From Metarhizium brunneum (taxonomy: Eukaryota; Ascomycota; Sordariomycetes; Hypocreales; Clavicipitaceae): a DNA stretch of 64,000 nt. Location of the stretch: NCBI RefSeq assembly GCF_013426205.1, contig NC_089424.1, positions 2,914,001 to 2,978,000 on the forward strand, written 5' to 3'. Every line of letters starts with the position of its first letter. The first letter of the stretch is position 1. Under the pieces are notes generated by a model. It saw nothing but the letters and a program-made list of their open reading frames with translations. It did not search any database and had not been told where the DNA came from. Shown piece by piece: positions 49,155 to 60,741 of this stretch. Both the position numbers and the translations under genes were made by a program.

Positions 49155-50669
49155 ATGGAGCAAGATCCGTATAGCCACGGCTACTATGGCCATCCAGTAC
49201 CATCTGCTACAACAACCGTCAATCCTACGCCAATCCGATCCGGAACTCCAAACACAGACAATAGCCGCACCCCATTTGGCGACAATGATACGGCATCCTT
49301 GAACCGCCCGGGAAGAGGCACGAATCCGTTCACCAGCCCCGATGCATCAAGGCCGGCATCCAGCTTTGGCTCCTCAAGCGCCATGGGGCCTCGATATGAT
49401 GTCAATTCCCAGCTCTACTTCCACTCTAGGCGAGTAATGAAGGGCGATATCGAAAAGCCTTGGCTGGAGAAGAAGGATCCCAAGGAGAAGTGGGTGACTA
49501 TCCTGCCAATCATCGGCATCTTGATTGGCTTGGGTATTTCTGGGTTTTTGGTTTGGGACGGCATTCGCAACGTCGTGCACCACAAGTACTGCCCTGTTTT
49601 GGACGATAGTTTCGACGGCGGCTTCAATACCAACGTTTGGACCAAGGAAGCCCAAGTTGGCGGCTTTGGGTAAGGAGTCCTGGCTTCTTTCCCGTCCATT
49701 CAATGAGGCGCAACTGCTAACACATGTCGCAGCAATGGCGAGTTCGAGCAGACCACTGCGGGCGACGAAAATGTCTTTATCCAAAACGGCAACCTAGTCA
49801 TCAAGGCCACTCTCCAAGACGCTGAAAAGGTGGAAAAGGACAACGTCATCAACCTGCTCAAGGACGGAACCTGCACGTCTAAAGATTGGTACAGCTGCGT
49901 GGCTGCCACCAACACCACGACGGGCAACTCCAGCGTCGTCCCTCCAACCAAATCTGGCCGCATCAACACCATGAAAGGCGCCAAGCTCAAGTACGGCCGC
50001 GTGGAGGTTACGGCCAAGCTTCCCGAAGGCGACTGGCTTTGGCCCGCCATCTGGATGATGCCTGTCAAGGACACGTACGGCCCATGGCCTGCGTCCGGAG
50101 AGATCGACATCATGGAGTCTCGAGGCAACAACTGGACCTACGAGCAAGGCGGCAACAACATCATGTCGTCGGCCCTCCACTGGGGCCCGGATCCCGCCAA
50201 TGATGCGTGGTGGAAGACCAACAACAAGCGCCAGGCCCTGCACACGACCTACAGCAGCGGGTTCAATACATATGGCCTCGAATGGTCTCAGAAGTATCTC
50301 TTCACCTATGTCAACAGCCGTCTGCTCCAAGTCTTGTACACCAACTTTGACAAGCCCCTGTGGAATCGCGGAGGCTTCCCCGACGCCAACTCCAACGGCA
50401 CACGGTTGAAGAACACGTGGAGCGAAACTGGTCGGGCGAACACGCCGTTCGACCAAGAGTTTTATCTCATTATCAACCTGGCCGTCGGTGGTACCAACGG
50501 CTGGTTTGAGGATGGCAAGTCCGGCAAGCCGTGGCTTGACCGGTCACCCAGTGCGCGCAAGGACTTCTGGAACGCCAGGGACACTTGGCAGGCGACGTGG
50601 AAGCAGCCTCAGCTGGAAGTCAGTCGCGTCTTGATGCTGCAGCAGTGTGACGGCGATGAGGAATTGTAA
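49155..50669 (+). CDS. Type II membrane GH16 beta-glucanase-like protein
   Basis: Two exons: 49155-49669 and 49733-50669; the 63-bp intron (GTAAGG, GCTAAC, CGCAG) joins in phase 2 to give GGFG-NGEFEQ; 483 aa. Residues 1-112 are a Ser/Thr/Pro-rich cytoplasmic tail, residues about 113-136 one membrane helix (WVTILPIIGILIGLGISGFLVW), then a lumenal/extracellular GH16 domain. The catalytic signature E-I-D-I-M-E is at residues about 295-300, preceded by WPAIWMMP and followed by SRGN. The laminarinase-like clade also contains glucan-binding proteins. Likely substrate is beta-1,3-glucan, with a role in wall remodelling; this is inferred from family. All three acidic residues of the signature are present. 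The protein ends in a Glu-rich tail without retention signal. Confidence 0.9.
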
Positions 50670-53600
50670 CGTGTTTCTGTAAACCACCGGGGGTGATGAC
50701 GGGCGATTTTGTTTTGGCTGGTCTTGCCAAATGACATATGACTACATACATATTATACACGTCACTTTTTTTTTTAGGAGCATTAGTAATATCATAGACT
50801 TGGGGAGAGCGGGATATGAAAACCTGGGAACATTTTGTATTTTGAATACTTGGAGAGGACAATCATTCTGGGTTATTGTTGATTTGTACTGAAGATGATA
50901 CTTGTATACTTGATGCAAATTTCTTTCTTTCTTTTTTTTGTGGCTGAAGGAAAGTTTGATAATGCTGGTCGTCGCAATTGGTCGGCACGGACTGCAGAAC
51001 AGGGGTCGCTCCGCAAATACATACATACAACATACAGACAGCAGCGCTAGCCGACCATGACAAATGTCAAGCAGCTTGTTGCGCAGCTACATGGCCACGG
51101 CGAAGACGGTGATTGAGCAAACGCAACAATCTACACCCCAGTCTCGCCTCTGGCCCCTCTGAGCCCATTTCTCGCCCCGGTGGCCAGGCGGCTCAAAGAC
51201 GACTACTGAGTGCCACGCATTTAAGCATCTGAATCAACATTGAATGGATCGAGTCGCTCACCGGCCGGTCCCACAACACGCCCCCCCGCCCAGCCCGGCG
51301 CCATCACCGGCGTCTACTACGTACTAGAGTCTCTGCGTACTAGAGTCTCTGCGTATGCAACGTACAAGGGGTGGGATGCTCAGCCTGGCCCAGGCAGGAC
51401 ATTCTGGAACCTGCCGAGCCCGACATGGATGGGCGAGAGCCAAGAGAAGATTCAGCTCAGCCCTCTCACCTGTACTCCGTATGTACATACCTATGTACGG
51501 AGTACGCAGCTGCGTCAATCTCACTTGCTTCGCGGCCCCTGGTTTGCCCGGCGTGATATTGAATAGTGCCACCGTTGAGGCTTGTGGTTGAATTTCCTGC
51601 CGTGGCTGCGGTTACGGGTCCCGTTGCGTCACGGGCGTGAAGATGATGGGCTCCTCCGTGGTGCTACCGAACAAAAGAGCTTGAAACCTTATTTCCTTTT
51701 TCGGTCTATGCTGTGCTATTCTGGTCTGCATGCTCCATGTATGTACATGTACGTATGGGGACAAGACGAGATGGGACGAGGCAGAGAGACGAGATGAAGT
51801 GCAGGGACTGGCATTTGTCGGTGTCTGCGCGGCATCGAAAAGTGTAAATAGCCTTTTGGGTTCAAGGCTTTGTTTTTCGACCGGGCTGGTGGCTAACGGA
51901 AGAGAAATGTCAAACATTGACCTAAACTTGACAACTGGGCGTATGTTTCGTCGAGGCAAGATATGGGCGGCATGAACGAGGGCGGTGGGTGTCGTCAGCC
52001 GCGCGGGCCTGGATACTGTTGTTTGTTTGCTTGTTGTGTATGAGATGGGACGATGTAAACTTCAGGCCCTGCTATCCTGGCAAAGAGATGCTGCAATGGG
52101 AGCGGATGGAGCAAGGCCGTGACGTCCTCAAGTTCAGATGGACCGTGACAAGGGACGGAGCATAATCACTGACTGGTCCCTGTAATGACAGCATTTCAAA
52201 TCTTTGCTCAACCTCGTGTTAGTCGTTAGCCTGGTCCAGAGACCCAATCTAGTAGACAGCACTTGTTAGTCTCTGATGAAAGATGCGCCTTTTCCCGGTG
52301 AAATGCTGCAACATGGCTCATCGTTCGGGCGACACCATGGATGTGTGCATCATTCCGGGCCCGGCATCAATAATGCCAAGTAGTGTAAACTGGCAGCAAT
52401 GTCATTGTGAAGTGCCAATGTCAGGTATCACGACATGCCGGCACCGTCTTGTCGTGGCTCTGAGTCTGTGTTGCCCCAATTGAGTCGCCATGGTCTCTTC
52501 GATTTGGGACCCGGAATCTTCGCAGAGGCCCGGTACTACCAAGCACATGGTCTGGACATGGTGGTACTAGTACTATTGCCGACTACAGAAACACCAAGAC
52601 GAAGTCAGGTTCGAGCCTCGTCTAGACAGACCTGGTGTCAACTGACAAAAAGCACCTTGGCCGTGACCACCATTCATCCCTGATACAATGCCAATTCACC
52701 GGCAATAACCCAACCCGATTTGGTAGATGTATTTGCAAACGCAGTCAGTCAGTGCGCCCAGGACGGCTGGGAGCGAAATTACATCCAGGCCATCACCGTT
52801 CAATAAATCGCGGCTACCGCTCAGCAGCCTCGCGTTTCCGTCGTACCAAAGCTCCCTACCCATATGCTAACCCTGGCTCTCAATATCCCGATCGTGTGTG
52901 TCGTGGTTGGACAAGACTGAATGAATCCCAGCAGCCCTAGCACAGCAGCAAATCGTCATCTCTGGCAGTTTGTGATATTCCAGATGGAGCCCTCCGACTC
53001 GTGTTACAAGAGCCGTTTTTTGACTGGCTTTACTCCGTACCGTGAGTGCTAATCCTGTCACAAGTACTAGCTCATTTTGTCGTCCGAGTTTAACGGCCTG
53101 GCTGAAAACTGCTTTTTCGTCACCAGTTTTGTAGCTATTGCAGGCCCGCGTGGTGTTAGACATCTGCTCTCCCCCCGTCGTTGTTGGCCAGTGGGTCATG
53201 ATCTGTACACACAGGCGGGGAGAGCCCGTGCAAAAGGAACAACGGCGAACAGCCCACGGCGTTGGTGGCCGTGGCCGTGCTCATGGAGCAACAGCACCAT
53301 TCGTTTCACAATCAAGCTAGTAATCAACCGTCATCAATGGGTGCTTGCGAAATCCCACGCAATATAGAGTCAGCAGGACGACAAAAAGTCCAAAGAGTTC
53401 AGCTCCTCGTGCATCTTGCATCTCATGACGAGAGCCTTGGGGTGACAGTGCATATACCGACTGCCAAACACAATGGATGGAAATGTTGGCCTCGCCGTGG
53501 GCAGCCAGGTGAAGAAATTCGGGTACAGACACGCCCCCTCGGCCCCTCCCCACCGCCACAGAACACGCATTGTTGGCAAAGACAAGAGAAAGAACTGGCA

Positions 53601-56600
53601 TCCAGCTTCAGGTTCAGGATGCAGGTTGTGCATTGGGGCGGCAGCTTGCAGGAATACGAGGCCAAAAATAGGCTGGTGGCGGCCCGACGACTCCCGCCCA
53701 CCACATGAGGCGCGAACGCTGTTTTTGTCCACCATGACGATCCACGGTCACACACCCCAAAGTTGGCTTTTTTTTTTCTGCTGTGCTTCTCAAAATCCCG
53801 ACGTGATTGAACACCGGCGATAATCGCCCTGCAGCTTATTGGGGCCGGCAAATGAAGAGAGAGAGAGAGCCACACGCCAGAGTCCAGCATCGATACAATG
53901 ACTGTTGTGCCACCACGGCCTGAGATTCGCAATTGATTCGAATCATGTCTACTTTTTCCTTTGGTCATGACTGGGGTTCTGAATCGGATTTCTGTTTCGC
54001 ATTCTTTGTGTCCATTTTGCATTCTGCGTCCGTAGCGACAGGGCCCTGTGCCAGCCTTTTGAACCATGGTGGTTGGAGCGAAGCCACGGACAAACAAACC
54101 GGGAGCCGCCGCCATGGAGGGAACTGTCTCACTTCGCGGGGGCCTGGAACGAACGGGCTGCAGTCAGAGTCCCGCATTGTTTCTTGCATTGATTGTCTGT
54201 ACTGCGTCTCCATGAACTGGCCGATGAAACGGTTAGACGGCTTCCTCATGGGCAAGACGGTCAAGTCTTGCGCCTCACGCGGCCGTATTCCATTCGGGCA
54301 ACGTCACCGTCTTGGACGGTTTCAATGATGCTGAGACTAGAGATGCAGGCCCTCGGCCAGTGAGGGTGTTATCAAACGCCTCTTGCTGTATGTGCGTTGC
54401 TCTGATAATGACATGCAAGTTTCAGCCCTCTGGGATGGCTGCCACCCATGTCGGCAGGGCTAGGAAATGCAGCCGGATCAGCGTTTTGTAGCGAAAGCCA
54501 CGCGAGATATCTGGTTGCCTGTCAAGACGCTTTTGTCAACGGTGAAACGAAGGCGGGTATGTGCAAGTCTCCGGTTAAACAGAGGGGACACTGCCCTCCA
54601 ATTCGGATCGAATGAGCGAGTCAAGTCTGGTCAGGGCAGTTGTAAGAAAACTAAGTGGTGGCACTGTTCCAAGAAGGCATCAGTAACGAACGTGTGTGTG
54701 GTGCGGGCAGGAATTGCAAAGTTGCGTTTCAACGACGAACTTATTGACCCGAGGCCAGAAGCGTGCAAGCGTTTGCGCCACAGCTGGGCAGGGGTAGACC
54801 CGGGCGCCACTGAGGAGGGCGAGGGGAGGTGGCCCAGATGGGGAAGATGCGCATCGCCGCTTTTACGTGCCCTCTGCGTGGTTTAGGCGGCTTGAGCACC
54901 AAAGCCTCTAGGCCTTGCCGCGCCTCGCACCCCCAGATAACCAGATCACCTCCCCGATGACTATCTGTGGGCGCTGCTGTGGCGGACCCCGTTTTCCTCG
55001 AAGCCAAAGAAGCCCGAGCGGTCAACCCGCCCTGTTGGCGCCCTGGACCCGCCAAGAGTCCGGTGCAAAAGCCCGCCCGTGTTTTCAGGGCACCAGACTG
55101 CTGCTAATTCATAGCACTCGAGCACTTCTGGCACCGAGGCGCTAGTACCGAACGGGCCGTGGTCGTCCACTATTGCACGGAGTACGGAGGAGAAGGGCGC
55201 GAGTGGTAATGAATTCGTCGGTTTTCAAGCTCCGAGAACTCTGGGCCTCTCCAGCTTTTGGCCCCTTTGGCCTTGGCGCTGGGTCTTCGCTGACATCGAT
55301 GTGGGCGCTCGCCAACTTCTGAAGCAGCCGTCCCTGTCGCCAAAGCGCTACCTTGGTATACGGGAAACGGCGCGTTCAAATCGAGTGTAGCGCCAGGAAC
55401 CCGTGGCCTGGCTTGCTTTTGTCCCAGAGGCCGGTCTCGCCAAGCGCGTGCGAAGCGCTGGCAAGCTTGCCATTATCCACCCACGCTCCTGACGATGAAT
55501 TGCCTGTTGACCTGTCGTTGTCGTGCTTGCCGCCGCCGACCCCATCTGGGTGCTTTATTCTCCTAGTTTTCTTGTTTTTTCCTTCCCTTTTCTTTTCTTT
55601 TGGCCGATTAACCGCGGCAGAGCTTGTATCCACCGGGCATCGGCAGCCCACATCTATTTTTGACCCGAGACAAACAGAGATCAACCTGGGGATGGCAATG
55701 GCGGGCAACCGTTCATGAGTAGGATTAGTATCTTCAACGAGCACCGTTGGCCACTTTGAACGGTGTGCCGGCGCCTCAGCCCGCCCATTCGTTCGCTTCA
55801 CAGGGTTGATCAAGCTTGTCCTTGGCTTCAAACCACTCCGAGCCAGGCAGGGGGTGGGGTGCACCGAAGAAAAAAACGTGGGTGGACTGGGCTGGGGTGG
55901 CCCTTATCCCCTTTCCCCAGCACACGCCCCTCTTGCATCCCCATGAACGAAGCGAAGCCCAAGACAATCCCCGAGCGGGTGTTGCAGGACACGATGCATC
56001 GTCCACCAGCTTCACCCTCTGACTCCGGCCCATTCTTCCTGGCTACCATGACACCATGACGCCAGGGCGCCAGGTCGCTGGGGCCCCATCCCTCTGCGCA
56101 TCAGTGTAGCCTGCTGCCGTTTTCATGTTGCGTCGCTCGTATATCATTACTTCTGCTCGTCCCTCCTCTTGGCCGGGGGGTCCGTCCCGTCAAGATCGAG
56201 ATGAAAGGGCTTCAGGTCTCCTGCTTTCCTGTCCAAGAGCTTCTGTGTGCCCTGGCGGAATTCCCTTTGCTCGCTACATCTCTGTCAAGGCATATCCGCC
56301 ACGACAAAAAACGCCCAGAATAGGTCGTCTCCATCTTTAAGGCGAGTTCCGGTCTCGACGAGAGAATCTGGCAGCATCCAACCCACCCTCCCCCCCTGCC
56401 AGAGACTGTTCCTAGGCTCCAGGCGTGTGTGGGCTGTTGAGAAAAAAGATCGCACAGAGGCTACAGATCTTGTAAGTCCATACCCACCTCTCGTTCTGGT
56501 TGGACTTGGGATCCTGGATGCACGTCCGGGAAGACTGTTATCAGCGCCCACCATCTTCACCTATGCCTCTCACGTCCTCTCTGCTTCTGCCCGCCTCACC

Positions 56601-57028
56601 GTCCCTTCTCTCTTTAATACCATCCCATCTCCCGTCCCTCTTTGGTCGTTGGCAGCCCGCTAAGTCTTCCGGTGCTCTCCCAGGCTGGTTACGCTTTGCC
56701 GACGATTCGGGATCCTCGCTCTCGTTTTATTACCACTACCTCGCTTCGTTGTGGACGAGTCCGGCCCGAGAACATTCGCTACCTCATCGACGTCCTTCGT
56801 TAGTCCGCAATTGTTTTACAGATACATAATATCCGCGCCGCCGCCCTCGTTAATTCGACGTCTTTTGGAATCCGATTGTTAGTATATAGTGAACGAGTCT
56901 GCTTTCAGTCCGGCAAACCGATCCATAGCCTTTCCTCGAGCCAACCGCCGCCGAGTCTCCTTGGAACAAAACATCAACTTTATCTGAGGGCGAGTTGACG
57001 CGACTCGGATCCGGGTCCAAAGCCCAAC
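50670..57028. other. 6.4-kb gene-free region
   Basis: No recognisable coding sequence despite several 100-230-codon open frames. It contains three exact copies of the TACTCCGTA motif (51473, 51496, 53031), a T-tract at about 50765-50775, and a GA run at about 53857-53868. The final kilobase is pyrimidine-rich; a GTAAGT at about 56470 and a TTTTACAG at about 56812-56819 could bound a 5'-UTR intron of the GT2 gene. Confidence 0.45.
51472..51505. repeat. Hairpin formed by two TACTCCGTA motifs
   Basis: GTACTCCGTA (51472-51481) and TACGGAGTAC (51496-51505) are perfect 10-bp inverted arms around a 14-bp loop. It is the tightest pair in the window. Confidence 0.85.
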
Positions 57029-59958
57029 ATGGGTCTTACCAACTACTTCAAAACTGGCAACAAGTCAGAACCTGCCCAGGCTCAGCTAGATGCTCCAACT
57101 TCGAGACCGATCCGGAGTCTGCAGCCTTCTTCGTTGTCGGACAGGCCACTATCTTCCTTTAACATCGGCGGAAACGACATGGAACTCCAGCCACCTACTC
57201 CTCGCTTCCATTCAAGGCCGCAGTCTAGCTCAGGTCGATCAGGACGATCCACACCGTCGACAGCAGGAAGTTCCATGTTTCTTGACGACATCAAGCACGA
57301 AGTCATGGTCAACTACCTGTACCAACAACAATGTTCCCAACTTTGGGTCAGTGATGGATCGGGGGAGATTGAAGGTGTCCTTCTTAGAAAAGTCAGAGGC
57401 CACTACATGGCTTGCCCTCCTCAGCTTGGCAGCTCGCCGTTCGCCTTGGCTTGCTCAGCCATGAATGTTCAGGCGGCCATGACTGTCAATTCTCGCGTTA
57501 TCAAAACCTTCCTCCAGTGGTCCCCCGACGCTGTCGACGTGCCTTTGATGAACGGTTTGCGGGTCCAAATTCTGCCCACAATCGAGGATCTTCCTCGCGC
57601 GCGAAAACATCAATTTGCTGCTTTTGTCGCTTCTGAGGGTTTGCTAATCGTGTGGGACGATGACCCGCTACACCTTGTTCAGCGTGCCAAAGCCATTGAG
57701 TCGGAGCTCATGGAACTCGTGTGGAAGGCGGGCAATACAGATGATGAAGAGGACGAGAAAAGGGGAGGCAATATCGCCGAGGCCGAGATTGACGAGGAGA
57801 GCGGTGAAGTGAAGCCTGAAAAGCGACCTATCCACCTACAGAACACCGTCTTGGTGTCACTGACTCTTATCCTCGTGACCGTCTCTCTTGGAGCTGCCTG
57901 GCGTGAACTGGCCATTGAAGTCTCCGTCGATGGCAACTATGTTCGTTTGGCGCTTGTGGCCTTGTTCCCCATCCAAATCTTCTTTACTCTCTTCTTCGCC
58001 CAAGTGATTGTCGGCTGCTTGGCTCAGATCTTCGGCCCCATTCGGCAGCTCACCATGAACTCCAAGTTCTACTCGGCAAGACCTCCGCCTCGCCTGCAGA
58101 CACCCGTCCTGCCTCACGTCACCATCCAGTGTCCTGTTTACAAGGAAGGTCTGCAAGGCGTCATTATCCCCACTGTCAAGTCCATCAAGCAAGCCATGTC
58201 GACCTATGAACTTCAGGGCGGGTCAGCCAACATGTTTGTGAATGATGACGGTCTGCAGCTCATCCCAGAGGAGGAGCGTCATGCCCGCATCGAATTTTAT
58301 GCCGACAACAGCATTGGCTGGGTTGCGCGTCCCAAGCATGGAGAGAACGGCTTCCAGCGCAAGGGCAAGTTCAAGAAGGCCTCCAACATGAACTTTGCCC
58401 TCATGATCTCTTGCAAGGTCGAGGAGAGGCTTCAGGCCATCAACCGTCCCCTTGAATGGAGTCAGCATGACGAGGCCCAAGCTTATGAGCAGGCTCTCAA
58501 GGATGTCCTGGAGGAAGATGGCCGCGCCTGGGCGGACGGAAACATTCGTGTTGGCGACTATATCCTTCTCATCGACTCTGATACGCGTGTCCCTGCCGAC
58601 TGCTTCCTTGACGCTGTCTCTGAAATGGAGCAGTCTCCCGACGTCGGCATCATGCAATTCTCGTCCGGTGTCATGCAAGTTGTACACACCTATTTCGAAA
58701 ACGGCATCACATTCTTCACCAATCTTATCTACTCGGCGATTCGGTACACCGTCTCCAACGGCGATGTTGCTCCCTTTGTCGGCCACAACGCCATTCTTCG
58801 CTGGTCTGCCATTCAGCAAGTTTCTTACCAGGATGAGGACGGCTATGACAAGTTTTGGTCTGAGAGCCACGTGTCTGAAGACTTTGACATGTCGCTTCGT
58901 CTGCAGTGCAATGGGTACATCATCCGTCTCGCGGCGTGGGCTGGCGAAGGCTTCAAAGAGGGCGTGTCCCTGACCGTGTATGACGAGCTTGCGCGATGGG
59001 AGAAGTACGCCTACGGCTGCAACGAACTGCTCTTCCACCCCATCCGCACCTGGCTCTGGCGCGGTCCCTTCACGCCCCTGTTCCGCCGTTTCCTCTTCTC
59101 CAACATTCGCTTCACCTCCAAAATCACCGTGGTGTCGTACATTGGAACGTATTACGCCATTGGCGCAGCCTGGATCATGACAACTGTCAACTACTTCCTC
59201 ATGGGCTGGTTCAACGGGTACCTCGACAAGTATTATGTCGACTCTTGGAAGGTGTGGTTTTCCATCATCATCGTCTTCAACGGACTTGGAAATATCGCTC
59301 TCGCCGTGATGCGATATCGTGTCGGTGAGCGCAACATTCTGTACGCGCTTTTTGAGAACTTTAAATGGACGATTATGCTGGCAATTTTCTTGGGTGGATT
59401 GTCGCTGCACGTCAGCCAGGCCCTGTTGGCTCACATGTTTGAGATCAACATGACTTGGGGTGCCACAAGCAAGGAAGCCGAATTTTCCAACTTCTTCATC
59501 GAGGTCCCCAAAGTTTTGAAGAAGGTGAGTTTTTACTACACGTCCTCACCTGGACACGTTTTTGTTCTCCCTATCTCTTCATTCCGTACGCCGAGTGGGG
59601 GTGTTCTCGGAAGGATCCCCGTCAGGATTCGCTAGTTCGAGGGAGAGATTCCTCTTGGTATTGGAGTTCCACATTCCAATACTTTCCACGTCACCCTTTC
59701 CAGAACTTTGAGGCTGCAATAACCGTGCCCATGTGATGCATGACTTGCTAACGTACGATGGTCTTATAGTTTAAATTCTCCATGCTCTTCTCGCTCGTTG
59801 CCATTGCCGGCATGATCATCCTGGCAGTCGCCCCGTTCGTCCCCCACGACTGGCGCATCACCGACTTTGTGGCCATTTTGCCCATGGCCACCGTTGCCGC
59901 GAGTCACTTCCTCCTCCCCTTGGCGCTGAACCCTGCCCTCATGACATTCTCATGGTAA
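57029..59958 (+). CDS. Family 2 glycosyltransferase (fungal GT2, hyphal-growth type)
   Basis: Two exons: 57029-59524 and 59770-59958; 245-bp intron (GTGAGT...TATAG), phase 0; 894 aa. The N-terminus is Ser/Pro-rich to about residue 85, followed by a conserved soluble region. Membrane helices: about 271-291, 305-335, 700-725, 740-762 and 780-802, plus two in the second exon. The GT2 core lies between: TIQCPVYKEG, a DD pair at about 406-407 (NDDGL), the IDSDTR DxD at 516-518, HNAILRW, SEDFDMSLR at about 616-624 and an ELARW motif at 653-657 where processive enzymes usually have QxxRW. This matches the fungal GT2 clade reported as needed for hyphal extension on solid surfaces in plant pathogens; the polysaccharide made is unknown. 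It probably acts at the plasma membrane. Confidence 0.88.
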
Positions 59959-60741
59959 AAGGGGGGACAAGGCCAAATTTATAAAATATTCATAATATCT
60001 GAAAGCCATACACTTTTTTTTGGCATCGAGTCATGTGTATTCATCAGACCTGTGGCAGGGCATTTCGAAGCCTCGTTGCTCTAGTGTCTATCTCATTTAT
60101 TGTTGCTTTTTTCACTCATTGCATGGCATAGACGGAATGGAGTTTTGTTTTTTGGGGTCCATCTTGCATGACGCGCTTGGACATCCTCTGGGTGGGCAAT
60201 CTGGTATCGCCTGATTTACGCTCCTTAATTACCAAGTAACCTGGACGTGGGCAAGGCGCGGGCAAGACGTGGGCAAGACGTGGACAAGACGGACATATAT
60301 GTAGTCGCTAGACGGTCGTGGAACCTGTCCTTTTTTTTTTCTGTCTAAAATTCAGCACTAATACTGACATTGGATGCGGCGAAGGGGGTGCATTGTATTC
60401 GGGTATATATACTAGGTAGGCAGGGATGGGCGGTAGATGGACGGCAAGTACATAAATACAGATGTAGGGCTTCAATTCACGCCTTGTACACTTTTATGCG
60501 TTTCCGTCTGTGGCGGCTTGCGCGGCGTGAAGGGTGAGGTGCTGTGGTGGCACGAGCAGACGGATGAAGAATGAAGATGGAAAATGAAACTTGCATTAGA
60601 TGTAATCTATTCATCTATCGAAACAACTACTTTTTTCCCTATCCAAAACGCCTCTATTCCCACAATTTCATCTAAAAGTTCTATACTAGTCTAGAGTACG
60701 CAACGCAACAAGGAGAATAGGAACAGAAGCCAGGCACAAAT
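59959..60741. other. Convergent intergenic region
   Basis: Between the 3' ends of GT2 (+) and the ABC-F gene (-). It contains near-tandem copies of a GTGGGCAAGACGTGG-like unit at about 60247-60288 and several AT-rich 3'-flank stretches. No gene. Confidence 0.5.

Noticed and set aside
53423..54115. 230-codon minus-strand frame
   Set aside because: Composition looks random, no family resemblance, and the interval has several competing frames.
58223..59434. 403-codon open frame antisense to the GT2 gene
   Set aside because: It mirrors the strongly biased codons of the sense gene, has no recognisable domain and no independent promoter or splice signals.
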